NCBI GenBank assembly: GCA_033853925.1
Contig: JAWOLC010000159.1
Coordinates: 1 to 26,468 of the forward strand
DNA length: 26,468 nt
Origin: JANXPZ01 sp033853925
GTDB taxonomy: Bacteria > Eisenbacteria > RBG-16-71-46
Direction: 5' to 3'
Shown here piece by piece: positions 16,527 through 25,273 of this stretch. Each line of letters opens with the position of its first letter. The first letter of the stretch is position 1. The notes beneath the pieces were generated by a model. It worked only from the letters and a program-made list of their open reading frames with translations, was not told the origin of the DNA and searched no databases. Made by a program: the position numbers and the translations under genes.

Positions 16527-18482
16527 TCAGCCCGTGGGCTGCCGCGCCTCTTGGCGCTCGGGTGTCCCGGCCTCCCGGGGCACCCCGGGGCCGGGCCGCA
16601 CCTGGATCGCCCGACGGACGCCGGCGAGGATCGAGCCGAGCAGGGTCACGAGCGCGCCGATCCAGACCAGGTTCACAAGCGGCTTGGTGCTGAAGTCCAC
16701 GACGGCGAAGCCCGCTCCCGTGGCCGCGGGCTGCGGCTCGAGGACTCCGGGCTCGAAGGCTTCGTCCCGGACGTCCACCGGAGACAGGTAGAGCTCGCGC
16801 CGCCCGCTGATCGCCGGCTTCCTCATCGTGCCCTGGCGGGGGACCTCGAGCAGCTCGGGCCGCGCCTCGAAGCTCCAGCCTTTCGCCGTCACGTGCACCG
16901 CCAGCACGTGCCCCCCGCGATCGTCGATCTTCTCGCCCTCGTAGGTCAGGGTGTAGCCGAGGGCCTGCCGGGGCTCCCCCACCGGCAGGGAGAGCCTCCG
17001 CGTCCTGCCCAGCGCCGTGGACATCACCATGCCCAGGATCATCACCGCCAGGCCGGCGTGGCCCAGGTAGCCTGCGCCGTAGCTCCAGCCCCGGCGAAAG
17101 AGCCGCACGGTCATCCACAGGTTGATGCCGAGCGCGAGACCCGCCGTCGAGATCAGCGTCAGGTGCGAGGGCGCCCGCACGCCGCCGACGAGGGCGCCCG
17201 CCAGGGCGAGGACGGCCCCCACGAAGCCGGGCAGGAGCGCGACCAGCCAGCCCAGGCTCGCCTGCCGCGACCAGCGCAGCGCCGGCGCCACGGCCATCAC
17301 CACGACGGCGATCGCCCCGAGGGGCACGCTCATGGACTCGTAGAAGGAGGGCTGCACCCCCGCGGGACGCCCGCTCAGCGCGGTGAGGAGCGGCGCGGTC
17401 GTGCCGAAGACCACCATCGCGGCGAAGAGCAGAACGGTGATGAGGCCCAGCCACAGGGCCGATTCCCTCGACAGGCCCGTCCAGCGCGTGGGCCTCGACT
17501 CGATCCTCCGCCAGCGCCAGGCCAGCAGGCCAACGGCCAGCGCCAGAGACGCCGCCAGGATGAGCACGAGCGGCAGGTTGAGCCCCGAGTCCGCGAAGGA
17601 GTGGACCGAGAAGTCCTGGAGCACGCCGCTGCGGGTGAGGTACGTCCCGCCCATGACGGTGAGCCAACCCAGCATGGCCAGCAGCAGGTTCGTGCGCACG
17701 AGCGCGCCGGTCGTCTTCTGGATGAAGAGGCCGTGGAGCAGGGCGACGGCGACCAGCCAGGGCACCAGGGAGGCGTTCTCGACCGGGTCCCAGCCCCAGT
17801 AGCCGCCCCAGCCCAGCACCTTGTAGGCCCAGATGCCGCCGAGCGCGATGCCCGCGCCCAGGGTGCAGACGGCCAGGAGCGTCCAGGGCCAGACCGAGCG
17901 GTTCCACTCCCGCCAGGCGCCCGACACGAGGCCCGCCCCCGCCAGGGCGAATGGCGCCATCATGACCGCGTAGCCCGCGAAGAGGACGGGGGGATGCACC
18001 ACCATCCAGGGGTCCTGGAGCAGAGGGTTGAGCCCCTGGCCGTCGGGCGGGGCGAAGGGGAACGTGCGGAAGGGGCTGCGAACCATGAGCAGGAGGAGCA
18101 AGGCGAACTGGCCGAGGACGGCAAAGAAGGTCGCCCCCCGCGAGAGCGAGCCCGGCTCGCGCAGCAGAGCCAGGGCCACCAGCGCGCCGAGCACCGCCCA
18201 GAGCAGGATGCTGCCCTCCTGCCCGGCCCAGGCCGCCGCGAAGGTCAGGGCCGGTGACAGCGCCCGCGAGCTGTACTCGGCCACGTAGGCGTACTCGAAG
18301 CGATGCGCCAGGAAGAGGCCCCAGAGGAGGGCCATGGCCGCGACGAGCGCCGCCGTGTGCAGGCCGAGGAGCCAGTCGGCCGAGGCGGGGCTGCGGCGCC
18401 CGCGAAGATCGCGCAGCAGGAGGAAGCCCGCGGGCAGCGTGAGCAGGAAAGCCAGCCGCAGGAGCAGGTCTCCGAGATTCAT
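16527..18482 (-). CDS. ccmF: Cytochrome c-type biogenesis protein CcmF (heme lyase)
   Basis: The 651-residue protein has the normal CcmF/NrfE length and about 15 predicted helices. Diagnostic blocks are AAAWAGQEGSILLWA, LLQDPWMVVHPPVLFAGY and the heme-handling WWD motif WGGYWGWDPVEN (225-236) followed by ASLVPWL. Then come GGTYLTRSGVLQDFSVHSF and the periplasmic C-terminal domain ending in a last helix LVWIGALVTLLGSILAGV. CcmF, with CcmH, attaches heme to apocytochrome c outside the inner membrane (System I). GAGGAGTG lies a few bases before ATG 18482. No ccmE, ccmG or ccmH is adjacent in this window, so the rest of the system must be elsewhere; the exported thioredoxin-like protein at 1805-3046 is far off and unlikely to be part of the set. 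Confidence 0.95.
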   Translation of the reverse strand: MNLGDLLLRLAFLLTLPAGFLLLRDLRGRRSPASADWLLGLHTAALVAAMALLWGLFLAHRFEYAYVAEYSSRALSPALTFAAAWAGQEGSILLWAVLGALVALALLREPGSLSRGATFFAVLGQFALLLLLMVRSPFRTFPFAPPDGQGLNPLLQDPWMVVHPPVLFAGYAVMMAPFALAGAGLVSGAWREWNRSVWPWTLLAVCTLGAGIALGGIWAYKVLGWGGYWGWDPVENASLVPWLVAVALLHGLFIQKTTGALVRTNLLLAMLGWLTVMGGTYLTRSGVLQDFSVHSFADSGLNLPLVLILAASLALAVGLLAWRWRRIESRPTRWTGLSRESALWLGLITVLLFAAMVVFGTTAPLLTALSGRPAGVQPSFYESMSVPLGAIAVVVMAVAPALRWSRQASLGWLVALLPGFVGAVLALAGALVGGVRAPSHLTLISTAGLALGINLWMTVRLFRRGWSYGAGYLGHAGLAVMILGMVMSTALGRTRRLSLPVGEPRQALGYTLTYEGEKIDDRGGHVLAVHVTAKGWSFEARPELLEVPRQGTMRKPAISGRRELYLSPVDVRDEAFEPGVLEPQPAATGAGFAVVDFSTKPLVNLVWIGALVTLLGSILAGVRRAIQVRPGPGVPREAGTPERQEARQPTG

Positions 18483-18646
18483 GTCACTCCTCGGGAGTAC
18501 GGAGGGGTCCATCCCGGCGCGGCCCGCTCGGGGAGGCGAGTCTAGCACCCCCGCCTACAGGTCCCGAAGTCGCCCGCTCCCGGCGGGCCCCGGCGTGCGC
18601 GCCGGTCCACGCCTGCCCGACTCGGCGCTCCTCGGACCAGGCACAT

Positions 18647-18676
18647 GCGGGGGCGCCCGGATCGGGGCGCCCCCGC
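18647..18676 (-). terminator. Perfect 11-bp hairpin after the TonB receptor gene
   Basis: GCGGGGGCGCC (18647-18657) and GGCGCCCCCGC (18666-18676) pair perfectly across an eight-base loop, 16 bases past the receptor stop on the minus strand. There is no T-tract, as often in very GC-rich genomes. It probably ends or attenuates the receptor transcript before ccmF. Confidence 0.6.
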
Positions 18677-18692
18677 GCAGGGCCAGAGTGGG

Positions 18693-20984
18693 CTAGAAGT
18701 CGCTGCTGATGGACGTGTAGAAGGTTCGGCCCGGATCGGCCACGGAGGCCAGCGCCTGCCGGTAGCGCAGGTCCGTCAGGTTGCGCACGCCCAGCTCGAG
18801 GCGTTGGCCCGTCTCGAGCCGCAGTCCCGCCGCGAGATCCGCCACGATCCACTCCTTCTTGGCCGTCGAGAGCTGAGGCACGCCCGCGATCACCGGCGGG
18901 AGCTTGTCGTATCGCCACGAGTAGCGGGTTCCCGCCTCCGCCCAGAAGCGGCGCGCGGCCTCGGTCCAGCGCAGCGAGGCCGAGCCGCCGAAGGGCGGCA
19001 CCAGGTCGAGGGGCACGCGGCTCGGTACCTGGCTGAGAGGCGTGGTTGGGAAGTACAGCGTCTGGATCGCCTGCTGGCTCGTGATGTCGCCCACCGCGAC
19101 GGACATCGCCGTGCGGGCCCGCCACTGCGGGTGGAACTGCCACTCGGCCTCGACCTCGCCGCCGTACATGCGGGCCTTCGCGATGTTGACGTACTGGTAG
19201 GTCGGCTGCCCCGGCGCGGCCAGGGGCGACGAGGTCTGCGCCACGACCGCGTCGATCAGGTCGTTGAAGGTGGAATAGAAGGCGTTCCCCGAGAAGGCGA
19301 AGTCTCCGGGACCCCAGCGCAGGCCGGCGTCGTAGGAGACGCTGCGCTCCGGCTTGAGATCCGGATTTCCGACGACGAAGCCGACGGAGCCCGGGCCGCT
19401 GAAGTAGAGGTCCTGGGCGTTCGGCTCGCGGTAGCCGCTGGCGATGTTGGCCGTGATGTGCAGGTCCGACAGGGGCGAGTAGACGAGGCCCACCGAGCCG
19501 GAGAGGGCGTCGTCGTCCAGCTTGCGGACCGGGAAGTACGCGGGGGCGCCCGTGGCGTCGTACCCGTTCAGACCCGCGTCCGTCCGGTAGCGGTAGTGCG
19601 TGTACCGGCCGCCGGCGTCCAGGGTCCACTGCGGGTTGAAGAAGAACTCACCCTGCACGTAGGCCGCGTAGCTGTCGAACCGCCCGGTGGGCACGGAGGC
19701 CGAGGGAACCACGGCCGACCCGGCCGAGGCCCCGCTGGAGTCGAAGAACGAGCTGACCTGCCGGTTGTCGCCGCCGGTCAGGTCGCGGGCCAGGTCCAGC
19801 CCCGAGCTGAAGCGATAGTGCGTGGTCTTCACCGAGGTCATCTGGAACTGCAGCCCGTAGGTGTTCAGATCGAAGAAGCGGTCCTGGAGCGTCGTCGCGG
19901 CCACCGTGCCCGCGGGCGGATTCGTGAAGCCGAAGGCCGGCAGGAACGCGGCGCCGCTGACCTGCTGGTCCGACCAGAAGTTCCGGTGCTCGCGCTGCCA
20001 GTAGGTCGTGACGCTCGCGTTGGCGAGCCAGCTCGAGGCCGGATACAGGTGCTCCAGCGTCAGGTGCGCGAAGTCCCGGTCGTAGAAGGGGAAGTTGAAG
20101 AGCTGACTGGCCCCGCCCATCCCCGGCACGGCGAAGGAGAAGGCGAGCCCGGGGATGCCGATGTTCCGGCCGCGGTAGAGCTGGTAGCCGCCCTTGAGGG
20201 CCAGTCGGTCGGTGAAGTCGTAGCGCAGGTTGGCGAGAGCGTTCCAGTCGCTGAAGCCCGACTGCGGCACCGTCCCATCGGCGTTCTTGTAGTCGTCGGC
20301 CTTGCGCCCGCCGCCCGCGAGGAAGGCGGAGAGCTTGTTCCACCGGGTGTCGAAGTTGAGGGAGCCGTTCCGCTCGGGCAGCCCCTCCACGCTTCCCCCC
20401 AGCGTGGCCGTGCCGCGGAACTGCCTCTCCGCCGAGGTCAGGCCCGGCTGCCGGGTGATGATGTTGATCACCCCGCCCAGCGCGTCCGACCCGTAGGCCA
20501 CCGACGAGGGCCCACGCACGACCTCGATCCGCTCCACCTGCGAAGGATCCACGAGCGAGCTATGAGGCCCGTTCCCGCGGGCGCTGTTCATCGGGATCCC
20601 GTCCACCAGCACGAGGACGCGCTGATCCGTGAGGCCGCGGATCGAGGGGCGCTGCTCCCAGGGGCTGTCCTTGTTGCTGTCCACTCCCGGCAGCGTGGCG
20701 AGCACGTCGCCGAGCACGACCGGCGCCTGCTCCCGCAGGGCCCGCCCCGAGATGAACGACAGGGACTGCGGCGATTCGAAATAGGCGTGCGGGTAGCGCT
20801 CGCCGGTCACCACGACCTGCTTGAGGAACATCACGGGCTTGGACGTGTCCGCGGGCGCGGCGCTCCTCGCCGCGCCGGCGGCCGAGGCCGGCGCGGCCCA
20901 GGCCAGCACCAGTCCGGTGGTGAGCAAGGCGGCCAGACTCGCGCGCCAGCGGCTCGTGGGTCCTGTCGTGTCGGTCGTGTGCAT
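18693..20984 (-). CDS. TonB-dependent outer-membrane receptor
   Basis: The 763-residue protein starts with a signal peptide (MHTTDTTGPTSRWRASLAAL, then a hydrophobic core ending PASAAGA). A TonB-box-like VVVTGER is at about 56-62, and the plug domain spans about 65-185: LREQAPVVLGDVLATLPGVD, RPSIRGLTDQRVLVLVDGIP, VERIEVVRGPSSVAYGSDAL, GGVINIITRQPG. Then a 22-strand-type barrel ends in SDLRYRQAL-like and FYTSISSDF, with the terminal Phe expected for outer-membrane barrels. IASGYREPNAQDLYFSGPGS and NPDLKPERSVSYDAGLRW are typical late-barrel motifs. AGGAGG precedes ATG 20984. Substrate is unknown: siderophore, cobalamin or another metal chelate. It follows the PP-loop gene by 44 bases, probably in one transcript, and I saw no cobalamin riboswitch before the pair. 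Confidence 0.93.
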   Translation of the reverse strand: MHTTDTTGPTSRWRASLAALLTTGLVLAWAAPASAAGAARSAAPADTSKPVMFLKQVVVTGERYPHAYFESPQSLSFISGRALREQAPVVLGDVLATLPGVDSNKDSPWEQRPSIRGLTDQRVLVLVDGIPMNSARGNGPHSSLVDPSQVERIEVVRGPSSVAYGSDALGGVINIITRQPGLTSAERQFRGTATLGGSVEGLPERNGSLNFDTRWNKLSAFLAGGGRKADDYKNADGTVPQSGFSDWNALANLRYDFTDRLALKGGYQLYRGRNIGIPGLAFSFAVPGMGGASQLFNFPFYDRDFAHLTLEHLYPASSWLANASVTTYWQREHRNFWSDQQVSGAAFLPAFGFTNPPAGTVAATTLQDRFFDLNTYGLQFQMTSVKTTHYRFSSGLDLARDLTGGDNRQVSSFFDSSGASAGSAVVPSASVPTGRFDSYAAYVQGEFFFNPQWTLDAGGRYTHYRYRTDAGLNGYDATGAPAYFPVRKLDDDALSGSVGLVYSPLSDLHITANIASGYREPNAQDLYFSGPGSVGFVVGNPDLKPERSVSYDAGLRWGPGDFAFSGNAFYSTFNDLIDAVVAQTSSPLAAPGQPTYQYVNIAKARMYGGEVEAEWQFHPQWRARTAMSVAVGDITSQQAIQTLYFPTTPLSQVPSRVPLDLVPPFGGSASLRWTEAARRFWAEAGTRYSWRYDKLPPVIAGVPQLSTAKKEWIVADLAAGLRLETGQRLELGVRNLTDLRYRQALASVADPGRTFYTSISSDF

Positions 20985-21028
20985 GAGTTCCTGCCTCCTG
21001 GTCGGTGGGGATGGTGTGCTGCCGTGGC

Positions 21029-22036
21029 TCACAACGCTGCCAATGCCAAGGGGGATTCGCTCGGGACCCCGAGCGGTCGAGTGCGGACGCCCTCGTCCGT
21101 GTGCCAGCGCACGCGCGCGTGCGGCGCGGGCGCGCGGGAGTAGCGCGAGATGAGCGCCAGCGCCCGCCCGAGGCTCGCCTCGTCGCGGGGGCCGCTCACG
21201 AGCGCGCTCGGGCCCGCGAAGTCGTCGGGCTCCACCAGCCAGCGACTCCCGCCCTGCAGCGCCGCCAGCCGGGCGTTCTCGCCGGCATCGCGGCCGAGCA
21301 CGATCTTGAGGTGCGGACCCAGGCGGAAGTGGCGCCCGATCGCCAGCAGCGCGACCTCCGCCCGGTCCAGGTCGCCGTCTCCCGCGTGCGCGACGAGATC
21401 GCGCAGCTTGCGCGCGTAGGTCGCGTCGGTCAGGAGGCAGCCGCCGGCCGGAGACTGATAGCCGCGGAGCCCCAGCCGGGCCGCCTCCGCGAGCTGCACG
21501 TGCCGCGATCGCCCGGCGATCGCCAGCAGGCGCGAGCGATCCACCCAGCCGCACCGCTCGGGCTCGGTCTCGGGCAGGAGCCGCGCCGAGAGCGGCCGCA
21601 GCACGAGCCCGTCCAGCCCCGACCGCCGATCCAGCAGGGCGATCTGGTCCCGGCGCTGCGACATGGGGCGCTGGCCGAGCACCTCGCCGGTGAAGAGGAA
21701 GCGGGCGCCGAACTCGTCGAGACAGGCGCGGGCGCGGCGGAACATGAGCAGCCGGCAGTCCAGGCACGGGTTCATGTTCCGCCCGTACCCCCAGCGGGGG
21801 GCGCGCACCACGCGCAGGAACTCGTCGCCCTTGTCGCGGATCTCGAGCGGGATGCCCAGCTCCCGGGCCACGGCCCGCGCGTCGCCGCCGCACGAGGTCG
21901 GGGACTCCAGGTGCAGCCCCACGACCTCGAGGCCCTGCTCGAGCAGGAGGGCGGCCGCCAGCGCGCTGTCCAAGCCGCCCGACAGAAGGCCGAGCGCGCG
22001 CACGCGTGCCGTGACATCGAGTCCGTGGGGGAGCAT
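21029..22036 (-). CDS. PP-loop ATP-pyrophosphatase, tRNA 2-thiouridylase-like
   Basis: The 335-residue product has the PP-loop LLSGGLDSALAAAL (Ser19-Gly-Gly-Leu-Asp-Ser24), a metal- or sulfur-handling NMNPCLDCR with Cys91 and Cys94, and SPAGGCLLTD with Cys200. The C-terminal part (about 225-290: HFRLGPHLKIVLGRDAGENA) resembles the NFACT-R_2 domain seen in a group annotated as MnmA-like or ThiI-like tRNA thiolation proteins. Such enzymes activate a tRNA base with ATP and insert sulfur; members with this C-terminus are less studied, so the product base is unproven. ATG 22036 is the only early start giving the full PP-loop strand; the ribosome site (AAGGAA) is distant and weak. It is the first gene of a leftward pair with the TonB receptor, an unexpected partnership. 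Confidence 0.85.
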   Translation of the reverse strand: MLPHGLDVTARVRALGLLSGGLDSALAAALLLEQGLEVVGLHLESPTSCGGDARAVARELGIPLEIRDKGDEFLRVVRAPRWGYGRNMNPCLDCRLLMFRRARACLDEFGARFLFTGEVLGQRPMSQRRDQIALLDRRSGLDGLVLRPLSARLLPETEPERCGWVDRSRLLAIAGRSRHVQLAEAARLGLRGYQSPAGGCLLTDATYARKLRDLVAHAGDGDLDRAEVALLAIGRHFRLGPHLKIVLGRDAGENARLAALQGGSRWLVEPDDFAGPSALVSGPRDEASLGRALALISRYSRAPAPHARVRWHTDEGVRTRPLGVPSESPLALAAL

Positions 22037-22438
22037 CGAAGGTCCGTGGTTCCTTGAGAGGGGCGCAGCCTACGCAGCCGCGGAGGCGAGTGTCAACCGG
22101 GCAGCCGCGCCCGAGAGCCAGACGGCGACGGCGAGACGAATGGAATCGCGGCCGCTCTGAAGCAATCCATAGGATAGCGATCTCGTGGGTCGTCGTCTGT
22201 GAGGAGTTGTACGGAGCGCCGCTCTCCGGGATACCACGCACCGGGACGCAGGCCTCCCGAGCCGCTCACGGCACCCCGGCACGCGGACGCCGCGGCGCGA
22301 GCCGCCAGATTCGGGGCTGCGGAGGCCATTTCAAACTCCTGTCAATCGCGCAAGCTCACTTCGCTACCCTGCTGCGGAGCGGAGGAGAGCGGACGGGTGC
22401 CCTCCGCGGGCCATGGCCATGATCCTGGGAGCCTCTCC
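22037..22438. other. Divergent intergenic region between the PP-loop and kinase genes
   Basis: This gap of about 400 bases has no convincing gene; open frames through it are Arg/Pro-rich and lack family signals. It must hold promoters for both directions. A locally AT-richer spot at 22328-22370 (TGTCAA at 22340-22345, then GCTACC 17 bases later) could serve the kinase, and ATCC-ATA-GGAT with GATAGC at about 22165-22178 could serve either strand. Neither is strong. I looked for riboswitch-like conserved cores on the minus strand and saw none that I could name. Confidence 0.45.
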
Positions 22439-24805
22439 ATGCGACGCCGACTGCCCCGAGCCCTGGTTTCGCTCGCACGATTCCCGCTCATGATGGGCCT
22501 GGGCCCTGCGCGCCGCCTCTCCCCCGACGACGGCGGGAGCGGACCTCCTCCGGTCGCCGATCCCGGCCTCAAGCCGTTCTTCGAGGTCACCCTCGATCCC
22601 ATGCTCCTCTACGGCCCCGATCTCGTCATCGTCGTCGCCAACACCGCGGCCAGTCGGCTCATGCGCCTGCCCGACGACCAGCTCCGCGGCCGCTCGGTCC
22701 TCGAAGTCGCGCTGCTGGCTCGCATCCTGGGCGCCGCCAGCGTGCCCCAGCGGCTGCGGGGCACGACCTCCGTCGTGCGCGACGAGGTGACCGTGGCGGA
22801 CGCCGAGGGTCAGCCCATCCAGTGCCACGTCGAGGCGCTGCAGCTCCACGACGGCCGGGTGCTCCTTCACCTGCAGGACACGACCCCGGCCCTGCGCGCG
22901 CGCTCGGCGCTGCGCGCGATCGAGGAGCTGCATCGGGCGGCGGCCGAGGCGCTGCCGGGCGTGGCCTGGACCATGGCGCTCCCCGAGGAGCGCATCACCG
23001 AGGTGAGCCCGCTGGTCGAGAAGCTGTTCGGCCACCAGCCGGCCGCCTTCCTGCAGCGCCCCGAGCTCTGGGAGGAGCTGGTGCACCCCAGCGAGCGGGA
23101 GCGCGTGCGCGCCGAGTTCCGCGCCGGCGTCTCGGGAGGCCGGCCCTTCGACATCCACTTCACCGGCGTCCACCGCGACCGCCACGATCTGCCCCACCTC
23201 GTGAACCACGTGATCCCCGTGCGCGGCGAGCGCGGCTGGGCGGACCGCGCTCACGGCTTCATCGAGGACCTGAGCACGCGCCACGATCTCGAGGTCGACC
23301 TGGCCGACGCGCGCGCCCATCTGCGCCACATCCTCGACACGATCTCCGCCGGGGTGCTGGTCGTGCGCCTGCGGCGCGAGTGGCCCGAGGTCGTGCTCTG
23401 CAATCGGCGGCTGGCCGAGATGCTGCGGCTCGACGAGCCGATCCGGCCGGGCACGCCGTTGGCGAAGACCACGCCCGACCTGCTCCGACTCCTGCAGGGC
23501 GCGGGCGCCGCCGCCGACCTGGCGCACCGGCTGGTGAGCGAGGAGGTCGAGGAATTCGTGGCCGAGCTGCACGAGCCGATGCGCGTGCTGCGCACCTACG
23601 CGGGCCCGCTCCGCGACGTGCACGGCGCGATCGTGGGCCGCATCTTCACCGCCGAGGACATCACCACGAGCTGGGTGATGCAGCGCCGGCTCACGCAGGC
23701 GCAGAAGATGGAGAGCATGGGGCGCCTGGCCGGCGGGGTCGCGCACGACTTCAACAACCTGCTCGGCACGATCCTGGGCTTCGGCTCCCTGCTCCTCGAG
23801 CGGACGCCGGCGGAGGACGGGCGGCGCGACCTGGTCGCGCAGATCGTGAGCGCCGCCGAGCGGGCGGCGCGGCTCACCGAGGCGCTGCTGCAGTTCAGCC
23901 GGACGTCGCGCTTCGAGCGCATGCCCGTGCAGCTCAACCGGGTGGTGGACGACGCCTATCAGCTCCTGCGCACGGCCCTCGATCCGTCCGTCTCCCTGGT
24001 CCTCCGGCTGGAGCCCGATCTGCCCCTGCTCTTCGGCGACGCCCTGCTCCTCCAGCAGGCGCTCGTCAACCTGACCCAGGAGGTGCGGGAGCACCTCGGC
24101 ACGGGCGGCACGCTCACCCTGGCCACGCGCCTGCTGGACGAGGCGCGCCCCCCCGAGGAGCCGCACGAAGCCGGGGACTTCCGGCACGCGGTGGCCCTCG
24201 AGCTGCGGGCGACGCCGGGAGGCGAGGGCCACACGGTGGTCGAGCCCCTGGCCGATCGTGCCGGGCTCACCCTGACGATGGCCGAGGACATCGTCCGGGC
24301 CCACGGCGGCTGGCTCGTGACCGAGCCCACCGAGGACGGTGCGGCCTTCCGCGTGGTCTTCCCGGTGGACGTGCCCGAGGAGGCGCCGCTCCTCGTGCCG
24401 GCCACGGCCACCGCGCACGGCCACGAGACCGTGCTGGTCGTGGACGACGAGCCGGGCCTGCGGGCCCTGGCCCGCACGGGGCTCCAGCAACACGGCTTCG
24501 ACGTGCTGGCGGTGGAGACCGGTGAGCAGGCGCTCGAGATCCTGCGCAAGGGCGAGCCGCGCGTGGACGTGGTGCTCCTGGACCTGACGCTGCCCGGGAT
24601 GTCGGGAGAGAGCGTGCTGCGCGCCGCCCGCGGGCTGGCGCCCACGCTCCCCGTGATCATCGCCAGCGGCTACGCCACGATCGAGAGCCAGTCGTCGTGG
24701 ATGGCGGCCGGGGCGATGGGCTTCGTGGCCAAGCCCTACCGCGTCGAGCAGGTGGCCCAGAAGCTCCGGGAGGCGCTCGACCGCCGGGCGCCGCAGGTGT
24801 CGTAG
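22439..24805 (+). CDS. Multi-PAS hybrid histidine kinase with a degenerate ATP-binding domain
   Basis: The 788-residue protein has no membrane helix beyond a possible short N-terminal one. In order: three PAS-like domains (about 40-150, 160-290, 295-415), a HisKA helix pair with GVAHDFNNLLGTILGFG (phospho-acceptor His436), a HATPase_c-like region (about 500-640) and a receiver (about 665-785) with Asp669/Asp670, phospho-acceptor Asp715 (LLDLTLPGMSG), Ser743 and Lys765 all intact. The ATPase part is unusual. The N-box reads LVNLTQEVREHL with Glu548 where the Mg-binding Asn belongs, the G1 DxGxG is replaced by ATPGGEG, and the G2 GxGLGL reads DRAGLTLT. So ATP binding is doubtful. ATG 22439 was chosen for the GGGAG before it; ATG 22493 is possible. 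Three further genes follow on the same strand. Confidence 0.85.
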   Translation: MRRRLPRALVSLARFPLMMGLGPARRLSPDDGGSGPPPVADPGLKPFFEVTLDPMLLYGPDLVIVVANTAASRLMRLPDDQLRGRSVLEVALLARILGAASVPQRLRGTTSVVRDEVTVADAEGQPIQCHVEALQLHDGRVLLHLQDTTPALRARSALRAIEELHRAAAEALPGVAWTMALPEERITEVSPLVEKLFGHQPAAFLQRPELWEELVHPSERERVRAEFRAGVSGGRPFDIHFTGVHRDRHDLPHLVNHVIPVRGERGWADRAHGFIEDLSTRHDLEVDLADARAHLRHILDTISAGVLVVRLRREWPEVVLCNRRLAEMLRLDEPIRPGTPLAKTTPDLLRLLQGAGAAADLAHRLVSEEVEEFVAELHEPMRVLRTYAGPLRDVHGAIVGRIFTAEDITTSWVMQRRLTQAQKMESMGRLAGGVAHDFNNLLGTILGFGSLLLERTPAEDGRRDLVAQIVSAAERAARLTEALLQFSRTSRFERMPVQLNRVVDDAYQLLRTALDPSVSLVLRLEPDLPLLFGDALLLQQALVNLTQEVREHLGTGGTLTLATRLLDEARPPEEPHEAGDFRHAVALELRATPGGEGHTVVEPLADRAGLTLTMAEDIVRAHGGWLVTEPTEDGAAFRVVFPVDVPEEAPLLVPATATAHGHETVLVVDDEPGLRALARTGLQQHGFDVLAVETGEQALEILRKGEPRVDVVLLDLTLPGMSGESVLRAARGLAPTLPVIIASGYATIESQSSWMAAGAMGFVAKPYRVEQVAQKLREALDRRAPQVS

Positions 24806-24837
24806 CCTCGCCGGGCTTCCCGGCATCAGGAGGAGAC

Positions 24838-25260
24838 ATGCACGTGCCCGCCTTCAGCGTCTTCTCCGCCGCGAGCGAGCTGCTCGTCACGGCCGGGGTG
24901 CTGTACATCGTCCGCCGCAACTGGACCCGCCGGCGCTTCGCGCTGTGGATCTTCCTCACCGTCGCGCTCTTCGAGGCCTTCGTGAACGTGATGTACATGG
25001 CCACCCGCGCGGCGCAGGCCTCGGCGGGGGGCGGACCGCCGATGGCGGCGGGCATGAAGCTCGCCTACGCCTCGCACGGCCTCCTCTCCCTGCTCGCCTA
25101 CCTCGTGTTCGTCATGCTCGGCGTGTTCGCCTGGCAGGAGCAGAGGAGCGAGCGCTACTTCTTCCGCGACCGCCCCGGACTGACCTTCGGCTTCCTGGTC
25201 GTGTGGCTGGTGAGTGTGCTCTCCGGCGAGGGCATCTTCGTCGCGCACTACCTCCTCTGA
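24838..25260 (+). CDS. Small four-helix membrane protein (DUF420-like)
   Basis: The 140-residue product has four predicted membrane helices: FSAASELLVTAGVLYIV, FALWIFLTVALFEAFVNVMY, LLSLLAYLVFVMLGVFAW and LTFGFLVVWLVSVLSGEGIF. A basic RRNWTRRRF loop after the first helix predicts cytosolic placement there. The general order resembles DUF420/YozB-type proteins, which occur with heme-copper oxidase assembly genes, but the match is loose. His80 (YASHGLL) at the start of helix 3 and His137 (FVAHYLL) at the end of helix 4 are the only membrane-border histidines and could bind heme or metal. The start is well set: AGGAGGAGAC directly before ATG 24838, 32 bases after the kinase stop. Confidence 0.75.
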   Translation: MHVPAFSVFSAASELLVTAGVLYIVRRNWTRRRFALWIFLTVALFEAFVNVMYMATRAAQASAGGGPPMAAGMKLAYASHGLLSLLAYLVFVMLGVFAWQEQRSERYFFRDRPGLTFGFLVVWLVSVLSGEGIFVAHYLL

Positions 25261-25273
25261 GCCAGTTGGCGGC

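Noticed and set aside
20985..21200. Cobalamin riboswitch before the TonB receptor
   Set aside because: The upstream sequence is the coding end of the PP-loop gene, with only 44 bases between; no B12-box-like core was seen.
22364..24826. A long minus-strand frame opposite the hybrid kinase
   Set aside because: Composition is low-complexity and there is no domain; the plus-strand product has full PAS, HisKA and receiver signatures.
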